Source: Bacteroidales bacterium UBA1223
GTDB lineage: Bacteria; Bacteroidota; Bacteroidia; Bacteroidales; P3
Direction: 5' to 3'
Assembly: GCA_002309155.1 (NCBI GenBank)
Contig: DBXB01000079.1
Span: 2,506 to 50,600, forward strand
Length of the DNA stretch: 48,095 nucleotides
The notes under the pieces are model-generated. The model had not been told where the DNA came from. It made no database searches and saw nothing but the letters and a program-made list of their open reading frames with translations. Shown one piece after another: positions 8,830 to 15,747 of this stretch. Numbering within the stretch: position 1 is the first letter of the stretch; each line of letters starts with the position of its first letter. The translations under genes and the position numbers were made by a program.

Positions 8830-10176
8830 TTATGCTTTAGGATTTACAACAAGACTTCCGTTAACATATCCAACGACAGTCACCGTCGTCCCTTTTTCAA
8901 TATAACCTATCTGAGCCACAGCATCATACTGACGACCCTTTATCTCGACCTTGCCTGCGGGTCTCAATATTGTCGTCGCCACTCCGTCGACACCGACAAG
9001 CGACTGTTCAGTAGTGCCTGCCACAGTGAAACCGTCGCCAGTATTCTCGGCAGTGTTAAGTGCCAGTCCACCAAACAAGTTGCTCTCAAACAATTTCTTA
9101 CCCACCACGATACTTAACGGCAACGCTATGGCGATAGCAACCAAGACAATCATCAGCCTGTTGGCTATCATGCCAGAAGGCACAAAGGAGAAATCGAATC
9201 CCACATTGCCTATCATGCTGAAGACCAAACCGGCGACAACAAATATTATTCCCAGCACCCCCGAGACTCCAAATCCCGGGATAACAAACAGTTCTAGGAA
9301 TATCAGGACTATGCCGACGATGAAAAGTATTATCTCCCAGTAGGATGCAAGTCCCTCGAGATAGAGAGGCGCAAAATAGAGCGCCGCCGCCGACAAAGCA
9401 AGAATAAGAGGGAATCCTATTCCAGGTTGCTGCAACTCAAAGTATATGCCGGCGATGATAAGCATGACGAGGATGCCCGACACTACGGGATTGACAAGGA
9501 ATCCTATGAATTTGTCGAGCAACGTATACCGCTGTTCTTTAATGGTATACTGCTCGATACCTGCATGTTCCATAATCTCGTTGACATTCTCAACAACCGC
9601 CTCGCAGAAACCATATTTCACAGCCTCGGTAGTGGTGAATGTCAGCACCTTGCCACTGTCGGATATTCCAGCAACATATATATCGGGGTCAACCATAGCC
9701 TCAGCCACGTCAGGCCTTCTTCCACGCGCTTCGGCAGTTGAACGCATCAGCGAACGCATATAACTCTGGTATTTGTCGGGCTGAACGGCGCCAGTCTGGT
9801 CGACAACCGTGGCGGCACCTATCGAAGAACCAGTATGCATATAAATCGAGTCGCAGGCAATGGAGATCAAAGCACCGGCAGAGGCGGCATTGTTGTCGAT
9901 ATAGGCATATACAGGAATCTTCGACTCAAGGAACATAGTCCTAATCTTATCGCAATCGTCGAGGGTGCCTCCGAAGGTGTTGATATGCACAACAATAATA
10001 TCTGCTCCTAGCTCTTTAGCCTCCTCCATAGCCTTCTCGGTACGCAGTGTGGCCGGAGGGGCTATCTCCTCATCAATGTTGAAACGATACACCAGCTTGT
10101 TATCATTCTGTCCCACAACACTGAACGGAATGATAATCAATGCAAAAAGAACGAAATAAAAGAATCTTATTCTCAT
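8830..10176 (-). CDS. NfeD-family membrane serine protease (ClpP-class)
   Basis: A 448-residue membrane protein of the NfeD1b type. Residues 1-22 form a signal peptide ending at VVG-Q. Residues 25 to about 215 form a ClpP-class protease domain with HINTFGGTLDDC and the nucleophile serine in NNAASAGALISIACD. A likely general-base lysine lies in the following PDKYQSYMRSLMR stretch. Four or five membrane helices follow (about 225-350), and the C-terminal OB-fold NfeD domain ends the protein at LVVNPKA. Related proteases cleave stomatin-like membrane partners; no stomatin gene lies next to it here. It precedes the ABC exporter by one base. Confidence 0.9.
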   Translation of the reverse strand: MRIRFFYFVLFALIIIPFSVVGQNDNKLVYRFNIDEEIAPPATLRTEKAMEEAKELGADIIVVHINTFGGTLDDCDKIRTMFLESKIPVYAYIDNNAASAGALISIACDSIYMHTGSSIGAATVVDQTGAVQPDKYQSYMRSLMRSTAEARGRRPDVAEAMVDPDIYVAGISDSGKVLTFTTTEAVKYGFCEAVVENVNEIMEHAGIEQYTIKEQRYTLLDKFIGFLVNPVVSGILVMLIIAGIYFELQQPGIGFPLILALSAAALYFAPLYLEGLASYWEIILFIVGIVLIFLELFVIPGFGVSGVLGIIFVVAGLVFSMIGNVGFDFSFVPSGMIANRLMIVLVAIAIALPLSIVVGKKLFESNLFGGLALNTAENTGDGFTVAGTTEQSLVGVDGVATTILRPAGKVEIKGRQYDAVAQIGYIEKGTTVTVVGYVNGSLVVNPKA

Positions 10177-10240
10177 TTTAAATTCATTTTATTTCTTAAC
10201 GTTTCATTTATCTCTTTATTATGTAACAATTAAAAATTAC

Positions 10241-10300
10241 CCTAGAAGCTCTAGAAGACCTAGAAGTTCTAGAAAATCTAGAAACACTAGAAGCTCTAGA
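10241..10300. repeat. A-type 9-bp CTAGA array in a divergent gap
   Basis: Seven consecutive 9-bp units with core CTAGA (CTAGAAGCT, CTAGAAGAC, CTAGAAGTT, CTAGAAAAT, CTAGAAACA, CTAGAAGCT, CTAGACGCT) lie midway in the gap between the nfeD-like gene (minus) and the GNAT gene (plus), about 65 bp from either start. The rest of the gap (10177-10368) is AT-rich; no promoter consensus was recognised. Confidence 0.9.
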
Positions 10301-10368
10301 CGCTTATAACAATAAAAATCCGCCACCACCGTTATTTTTAAACATCAACAATTCAAACCGTCATCAGA

Positions 10369-10887
10369 ATGACTGACAGCAACATCAACCTCCGCGCCAT
10401 GGAACCCGGCGACATCGACGCACTGTTCCGCTGGGAGAACGACTCCTCGCTCTGGCTGACAGCAGTGGCTCACCAACCTTACTCGAGACATGCCCTGCAA
10501 CAATTCATCGACGAAAGTGGCCAGACCGACATCTACGCCTCACGTCAACTCCGACTCATGGCTTACGACAAAGGCTCTGGCGACACAGTTGGTTGCGTCG
10601 ACCTTTTCGATTTCGACCCCTACCACAGACGTGCCGGCATCGGCATACTCGTCGACAGTACCATGCGACACAAAGGATATGGTTACGCCATGCTGTGTGA
10701 ATTGGAGAAATTCGCATCAGAACATCTCAACCTTCATCAGATCTATTGCAATATCGCCGAAGACAACACTGCCAGCATCAACCTGTTCACCAAGGCGGGA
10801 TTCACCCATTGCGGAACCTACAACCATTGGATATATAGCAGAGGAGAATGGATTGATGCTCTTGCTTTTCAGAAAATCCTAGAATAA
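10369..10887 (+). CDS. GNAT family N-acetyltransferase (RimJ/RimL-like)
   Basis: A 172-residue single-domain acyl-CoA dependent acetyltransferase. The N-terminus INLRAMEPGDIDALFRWEND matches the RimL/SpeG-like subgroup. Motif A is degenerate but visible as GIGILVDSTMRHKGYGYAMLCELEKFA, where the RHKGYG loop binds the CoA pyrophosphate. Motif B follows as HQIYCNIAEDNTASINLFTKAGF. The substrate could be a protein N-terminus, a polyamine or a small amine; the sequence does not decide. It stands alone on the plus strand, with 215 bp before mltG. Confidence 0.88.
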   Translation: MTDSNINLRAMEPGDIDALFRWENDSSLWLTAVAHQPYSRHALQQFIDESGQTDIYASRQLRLMAYDKGSGDTVGCVDLFDFDPYHRRAGIGILVDSTMRHKGYGYAMLCELEKFASEHLNLHQIYCNIAEDNTASINLFTKAGFTHCGTYNHWIYSRGEWIDALAFQKILE

Positions 10888-10939
10888 CGCCATTCCAACG
10901 TCAACAACAACACTCAACGTAAAACAAAGTAAAACAATG

Positions 10940-11100
10940 GGAAATTAAAAGAAGTTATAGAAGTCAAAGGGAGTTAAAGGACAAATCTGCCTGCCGGTGC
11001 TATTGTCCCTTAACTCCCCTTAACTCCCCTTTGCCGAAGGCTGCGAACACCATAAAAAATTAAATAAATACAGTGAGCAACTTCCCTTAACTCCCTCAAT
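10940..11100. repeat. E-type repeat with long hairpin, upstream of mltG
   Basis: GGGAGTTAAAGGACAA (10969-10984) is the reverse complement, with one mismatch, of TTGTCCCTTAACTCCC (11003-11018), giving a 16-bp stem with an 18-nt loop that contains GCCGGTGCTATT. A second CTTAACTCCCC copy follows directly, then CGAAGGCTGCGAACACC. A last E fragment, CTTCCCTTAACTCCCTC, abuts the mltG start. The same units recur at 25299-25328, 27010-27092 and 42775-42890. No T-run follows the hairpin, so a simple terminator is unlikely. Confidence 0.8.
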
Positions 11101-11102
11101 AG

Positions 11103-12167
11103 ATGCATTATCATTTAGTAATGACCTCAAAGAAAAAGAATAAAAACAAGAAACTCAATATCGCAGTGGGGATTCTAGCAATCCTCATGATCGTCATCAT
11201 CGCAGGTGGACTGTTGGTGCTTCGCAACCAAAAGACCACCAACAGCGAAAGTGTGACACTATATATTCCCACTGGTTCAGAATACAGCGCAGTCGTCGAC
11301 TCCCTCGACGCCCACAATTGCATAGGCAACCACACCGTCTTCAACCTCATGTCAAGACTGAGACACTACCGCGACAACGTCAAAGGCGGTTGTTATATCT
11401 TAAAACCTCATTCCAATCTCTGGAACACCCTCACAAAACTCTATTACGGCAACCAAGATCCAATTCATCTGACTATCAACAAGCACCGTACAAAGCAGCA
11501 ACTATGCGCCTTTCTCGGCAAGAAACTGGAACTTGATGGAGACACACTGCTGGCAATGCTTGACAACGACACTATTTGCAGCCAATACGGTCACACCCCC
11601 CTCACCATCATAGGCATGTTTCCTCAGAACACCTACGATGTCTATTGGAACATCACACCCAACAAACTGCTGGACAGGATGAAGAGGGAGTCGGACAAGT
11701 TTTGGAACAGCGACAGGAGAGACAAATGTGGCAGAATAAACCTGACACCCACAGAAGTTATCACCCTTGCCTCGATTGTGGAAGAGGAGACCAACAAAAA
11801 CGACGAGAAAGCCGACATCGCCAGTGTTTACCTCAACCGTCTCCGCAAGGGCATGCTGCTGCAGGCTGACCCTACATTAAAATATGCCGCCGGCGACTTC
11901 ACCCTGAGGCGTATTCTGAACAAACACATGGAGAATCCAAGTCCTTACAACACCTACAAATACCGCGGACTGCCTCCAGGTCCCATCTGCATCCCCGGTC
12001 CAGCCTCTATCGACGCCGTGCTGCAGAACAAAACTACCGACTACCTCTATTTCTGTGCAAAGGCCGACTTCTCAGGGAGACACAATTTTGCCTCCACCTT
12101 AGCCCAGCATAATGCCAACGCCAACGCATTCCACGCCGAACTGAATCGTCGCAAAATCCTTAAATAG
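11103..12167 (+). CDS. mltG: Endolytic transglycosylase MltG (YceG-like)
   Basis: It cuts nascent peptidoglycan glycan strands at the outer face of the inner membrane and so sets chain termination. The 354-residue protein has a basic cytoplasmic start (TSKKKNKNKK), one membrane anchor (about residues 20-40), a LysM-like segment and the YceG catalytic domain. The catalytic glutamate lies in ITLASIVEEETN, and the family motifs LLQADPTLKYA and YRGLPPGPICIPG are intact. Length fits the family (about 340-350). A second ATG at 11121 removes six residues and is an equally good start. The gene is preceded by E-type repeats. Confidence 0.95.
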   Translation: MHYHLVMTSKKKNKNKKLNIAVGILAILMIVIIAGGLLVLRNQKTTNSESVTLYIPTGSEYSAVVDSLDAHNCIGNHTVFNLMSRLRHYRDNVKGGCYILKPHSNLWNTLTKLYYGNQDPIHLTINKHRTKQQLCAFLGKKLELDGDTLLAMLDNDTICSQYGHTPLTIIGMFPQNTYDVYWNITPNKLLDRMKRESDKFWNSDRRDKCGRINLTPTEVITLASIVEEETNKNDEKADIASVYLNRLRKGMLLQADPTLKYAAGDFTLRRILNKHMENPSPYNTYKYRGLPPGPICIPGPASIDAVLQNKTTDYLYFCAKADFSGRHNFASTLAQHNANANAFHAELNRRKILK

Positions 12168-12265
12168 ACCATAAGAGGATGACATTATCATTGTTGTCTA
12201 CAATCCGACATACGACAATTAAAACGCTGACATCAATCTACCTACATCTTTTTGCGAAAAAAATA

Positions 12266-12296
12266 TTTGTCACTTTGTCAAAAAGTAGTACTTTTG
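12266..12296 (+). promoter_or_regulatory. Full Bacteroidota promoter of the SRP RNA gene
   Basis: The -33 element TTTG (12266-12269) and the -7 element TACTTTTG (12289-12296) are separated by exactly 19 bp, a perfect match to the TTTG-N19-TAnnTTTG consensus of Bacteroidota housekeeping promoters. The expected start, about 6-7 bases on, falls at the first bases of ffs. It is the best promoter in the window. Confidence 0.88.
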
Positions 12297-12301
12297 CAAT
12301 C

Positions 12302-12404
12302 GGGTAAGTCTTATACGGTCAGCTCCCTTTGAATCCCCCAGGGCAGGAATGCAGCAAGGGTGTTTGGTTGTAGCGGCGCGATATAATCAGCTTACCCTTT
12401 TTTT
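12302..12404 (+). ncRNA. ffs: Signal recognition particle 4.5S-type RNA
   Basis: This is the RNA scaffold of the SRP, binding Ffh and targeting nascent membrane proteins. The 5' GGGTAAG (12302-12308) pairs with 3' CTTACCC (12391-12397), which is followed by seven T (12398-12404) as a terminator. The conserved apical domain CCCCCAGGGCAGGAATGCAG (12335-12354) has a GGAA tetraloop (12346-12349) closed by GCA/TGC and the Ffh-binding internal loop AGCA. Length (about 100 nt) is that of the small bacterial form. A perfect promoter lies just upstream. Confidence 0.95.
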
Positions 12405-12426
12405 ATTCAAAGACCTCACCCTTCAC

Positions 12427-14364
12427 GTGTTACTCACAGTCATCATAGTCAACTATAACGTCAGGTATTTTCTTGAGCAATGCCTCAAATCGGTGCAGAC
12501 GGCCTCAACATACGCCTCGGCACGGATGCCTGGGTTCTCGACAGAGGTATGGGTTGTCGACAACAACTCGACAGACGGATCGGTGAAGATGGTACGTGAC
12601 AAATTTCCCGACATACATCTCATAGCCAACAGCGACAACCCGGGTTTCGCAACCGCCAACAACCAGGCAATCAGACAATGTGGCGGAGACTATATCCTTC
12701 TGCTCAACCCCGACACGCTGGTCCAGGAAGACACCTTCAGCACCTGCATCGACTTCTTCCAGGACCATCCTGACTGTGGTGGACTCTCGGTGAAGATGAT
12801 CAACGGCGAAGGAGAGTTTCTGAAAGAGAGCAAACGAGGTTTCCCCTCCCCCGCCACATCATTCTTCAAAATCAGCGGACTCATACGCCTCTTTCCCCAC
12901 AACAAGAAAGTTGGCGCCTACTATATGGGGCATCTCGATGACGACACGGTCAACGAGGTCGACGTACTCCCAGGGGCTTTCCTGATGATCTCCCGTCAAG
13001 CGCTGGACAAGACAGGATTGCTTGACGAGAGCTATTTCATGTACGGAGAGGACATCGATTTCTCGTGGCGCATCAAACTGGCAGGCTACAAGAACTATTA
13101 CCTACCCTCAACCCGCATCCTTCATTATAAAGGCGAAAGCACACGCAAGAGCAGCATGAACTATGTCTACACCTTCTATAACGCCATGGCAATCTTTGCC
13201 AAACGTTATTTTGCAGGAGGCAACATGAAACTCTACACCATGCTGATACAATGTGCCATATGGCTTCGCGCCTCCCTTGATTTCCTGAAACGGATAATCA
13301 GTCATCTCGCCGTTCCATTCCTGGATTTTGTAATCTCCTTCGCAGGATTCCTGGCAATAAAATATTTCTGGTCGACCTACTGGGCAGAGAATGTAAACTA
13401 TTATCCATCATTCTACACCTGGGGCGTTCTGCCCGTATATGTGCTTATCCTACTGATAGCATCATGGTTGGCGGGAGGCTACGACAAACCGATACGAGTT
13501 GGACGCATCATCAATGGAATGTCTGTCGGCGCCATCTGCCTGCTGCTGTTTTATTCCCTTCTGAACGAGGAGATGCGGTTCTCGAGAGCCATAGTCCTGC
13601 TGGGCTCACTCTGGAGCATACTGGCATGCGTTACCACACGCATAATACTCAGCATGGTAAAAGTAGATGGATACAGTTTGAATCCTGACAACAGGAAGCG
13701 TTATCTCTTCATCGGTTCAGAAGAGGAAGGTATACGACTGAACTCACTGTTCGACACATTGGGTATAGTTCCTAAACAAGTCAAGAGTGTCACACCCGAA
13801 GATACATCATTGAAGAATACAAATTACGGTGTCGACGTAGTTGTCTTCAGTGGCAGAGACATTAAGGTCAAAGATATTCTCGACATCACCATCAGTCAGT
13901 CGCGCAACATCAAAACATTCCGCATACTGCCCGACGGCATGGATGTTCTTATTGGCAGCAGCTATACTAGTTCGGCGGAGGACCTCTACACCCCCGACTT
14001 CGGAATCATCAATAATGCCACAAACCGACGCAGCAAACGACTCTTCGATATTCTTGCCGCACTGCTGATGATAGTACTCTCCCCTATTCTGTTCTGGATT
14101 CAGAAACGGAAACGTCGCTATTTCGCCGACTGCCTCTCCGTGCTGGCAGGCAGAAAAAGCTGGGTGGGTTACAGTCTAGCCCCTAACCAAATATCCCTGC
14201 TCGACATATCCCTGCCAAACATCCGTCAGGGAGTGTTCCGCACCCGCGACCGTATGCCACAGGTCAAAAACCCCGACTGCGAGCGTCTCGACGTCAGCTA
14301 TGCTAATGACTATCACGTCAGCACCGACCTTTCCATACTGCTGATTAACCTAAGGCGCATCTGA
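12427..14364 (+). CDS. Family 2 glycosyltransferase fused to a degenerate sugar-phosphate transferase region
   Basis: Starting at GTG 12427 (an upstream in-frame ATG at 12349 lies inside the SRP RNA loop and is rejected) the protein has about 645 residues. The first 290 form a GT-A glycosyltransferase: LTVIIVNYNVRYFLEQCL, VWVVDNNSTDGS, the DxD-like LLLNPDT, then a GEDIDFSWRIKLAGYK acceptor motif, as in rhamnosyltransferases. Several membrane helices follow, then a Rossmann-like segment beginning RYLFIGSEEEGIRL, and KRLFDILAALLMIVLSPILF, the membrane hairpin of bacterial sugar transferases (PF02397 type). The rest keeps only traces of that family (GRKSWVGY, a final DLSILLINLRRI) and lacks the usual KFRSM and acidic catalytic motifs. 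It probably acts in envelope polysaccharide assembly. Confidence 0.85.
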   Translation: MLLTVIIVNYNVRYFLEQCLKSVQTASTYASARMPGFSTEVWVVDNNSTDGSVKMVRDKFPDIHLIANSDNPGFATANNQAIRQCGGDYILLLNPDTLVQEDTFSTCIDFFQDHPDCGGLSVKMINGEGEFLKESKRGFPSPATSFFKISGLIRLFPHNKKVGAYYMGHLDDDTVNEVDVLPGAFLMISRQALDKTGLLDESYFMYGEDIDFSWRIKLAGYKNYYLPSTRILHYKGESTRKSSMNYVYTFYNAMAIFAKRYFAGGNMKLYTMLIQCAIWLRASLDFLKRIISHLAVPFLDFVISFAGFLAIKYFWSTYWAENVNYYPSFYTWGVLPVYVLILLIASWLAGGYDKPIRVGRIINGMSVGAICLLLFYSLLNEEMRFSRAIVLLGSLWSILACVTTRIILSMVKVDGYSLNPDNRKRYLFIGSEEEGIRLNSLFDTLGIVPKQVKSVTPEDTSLKNTNYGVDVVVFSGRDIKVKDILDITISQSRNIKTFRILPDGMDVLIGSSYTSSAEDLYTPDFGIINNATNRRSKRLFDILAALLMIVLSPILFWIQKRKRRYFADCLSVLAGRKSWVGYSLAPNQISLLDISLPNIRQGVFRTRDRMPQVKNPDCERLDVSYANDYHVSTDLSILLINLRRI

Positions 14365-14368
14365 TAAT

Positions 14369-14544
14369 AAATTGTGAATTGTGAATTGTAAATTGAAAAT
14401 GTAAAGGTTACAGTTTAAAGGTTAAAGAGTTTTTTCTCTTATCACCTTATCAACTTAACACCTTATCAACTTAACACCTTATCAACATATCAACATATCA
14501 ACATATCAACGTATCAACATATCAACATATCAACATATCAACAT
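14369..14544. repeat. D-C-B repeat block upstream of prfB
   Basis: On the coding strand the order is D (AATTGTGAATTG units, 14369-14400), C (GTAAAGGTTACAGTTTAAAGG, 14401-14430), a short AAAGAG/CTCTT hairpin, and B (14438-14544). B consists of CAACTTAACACCTTAT units and then CAACATAT repeated about seven times, ending 8 bases before the prfB ATG. A close relative of the D-C part is found at 33091-33154 and 44099-44162. Confidence 0.9.
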
Positions 14545-14552
14545 TATTCTCT

Positions 14553-15665
14553 ATGACTATTCCGGAGACCATAAAAGACTTAGACCAACGCAAGGAGACA
14601 CTAAAGAAATTCCTGGACATAGACTCACTTCTCAGCGCCATAGCCATCGAAGAGAAGAAGACCGAAGAGGCAGACTTTTGGAACGATCCCAAGGAGGCAA
14701 AAAAGATAATGCAGGAAATCAAGTCCAAGAAGACTTGGACTACAGCATACAAGGCTGTCAGTGACAGTTGCGACGACATGCAGGTTATGTACGAATTCTT
14801 CGAGGCAGGTGACGCCACCGAGGAAGAGATGATGCACCAGATTGAGACGACTACCAAATTGGTTGAGGAACTGGAGTTCAAGAACATGCTACGCAATGAG
14901 AGCGACCGTTTCGACGCCGTGCTCTCAATCAATGCCGGCGCCGGTGGCGTTGAGGCTCAAGACTGGGCGGAGATGCTTATGAGAATGTATATACGCTATG
15001 CCGAACGGTCGGGCTACAAAGTCGTCATCAGCAACTCCCTTGACGGTGAAGGCGCAGGTATCAAGAGTGTCACCATGCAGATTGAGGGAGAATTCGCCTA
15101 CGGTTATCTGAAGAGCGAGACAGGCGTTCACCGCCTTGTCCGTGTCAGTCCGTTCAATGCCCAGGGAAAACGAATGACCAGCTTTGCTTCGGTCAGTGTC
15201 ACACCTCTTGTCGACGACACCATCGAGGTTGTCGTAGACCAGTCCCGTCTGAGCTGGGACACTTTCCGCAGTGGAGGCGCCGGCGGACAGAATGTCAACA
15301 AGGTGGAGAGCGGCGTTCGTCTACGCTACCAATACAAAGACCCTTATACCGGCGAGGAAGAGGAGATACTGATTGAAAACACCGAGACCCGCGACCAACC
15401 CAAGAACAAAGAGAACGCCCTTCGTCTGCTCCGCTCTCAGCTCTACGACCGTGAGATGAAGCACCGCATGGAAGAGCAGGCGAAAATCAAAGCCTCACAG
15501 AAAAAAATCGAATGGGGCAGCCAGATACGTAGTTATGTCATGGACGACCGCCGTGTAAAAGACCACCGCACCAACTATCAGACTGGTGACGTCACAGGTG
15601 TGATGGACGGCAAAATAGACGAATTCATCAAGGCTTACCTGATGCAGTTCGGAGCGGAAGGTTGA
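14553..15665 (+). CDS. prfB: Peptide chain release factor 2
   Basis: It recognises UGA and UAA stop codons and triggers peptide release on the ribosome. The 370-residue protein has the stop-codon reading motif SPF at 199-201 and the peptidyl-transfer motif GGQ at 244-246, with the usual NAGAGG and HRLVRVSPFNAQGKRMTSF context. Many prfB genes carry an in-frame UGA near codon 26 that requires a +1 frameshift. Here the equivalent place (residues 20-22, FLD) is read through as TTC CTG GAC with no stop, so the gene is uninterrupted and lacks that autoregulation. A likely terminator follows at 15691-15740. Confidence 0.97.
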   Translation: MTIPETIKDLDQRKETLKKFLDIDSLLSAIAIEEKKTEEADFWNDPKEAKKIMQEIKSKKTWTTAYKAVSDSCDDMQVMYEFFEAGDATEEEMMHQIETTTKLVEELEFKNMLRNESDRFDAVLSINAGAGGVEAQDWAEMLMRMYIRYAERSGYKVVISNSLDGEGAGIKSVTMQIEGEFAYGYLKSETGVHRLVRVSPFNAQGKRMTSFASVSVTPLVDDTIEVVVDQSRLSWDTFRSGGAGGQNVNKVESGVRLRYQYKDPYTGEEEEILIENTETRDQPKNKENALRLLRSQLYDREMKHRMEEQAKIKASQKKIEWGSQIRSYVMDDRRVKDHRTNYQTGDVTGVMDGKIDEFIKAYLMQFGAEG

Positions 15666-15676
15666 TGAAATAAAAC

Positions 15677-15745
15677 CTCTAGACTCCCTAGAAACCCTAA
15701 AGACTCTAGATATTCTAGAGATTCTAGGGTTTCTGCGCTTTTTTA
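15677..15745 (+). terminator. A-type repeat block forming a terminator between prfB and the APH-RapZ gene
   Basis: Six CTAGA-type 9-bp units occupy 15677-15733. GAAACCCTA (15691-15699) and TAGGGTTTC (15725-15733) are perfect complements enclosing further self-complementary TCTAGA units, so a long hairpin forms. CTTTTTTAG follows on the plus strand. This looks like a factor-independent terminator for prfB assembled from an A array; the two genes flanking it converge. Confidence 0.65.
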
Positions 15746-15747
15746 GG

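Noticed and set aside
12349..12426. ATG start at 12349 for the GT2 fusion protein
   Set aside because: It lies in the apical loop of the SRP RNA; the GTG at 12427 starts exactly at the conserved GT2 strand.
14369..14544. Invertible promoter, because the unit is inverted relative to 33083-33154
   Set aside because: The orientation simply follows the direction of the downstream gene in each case; no recombinase or flanking inverted repeats were seen.
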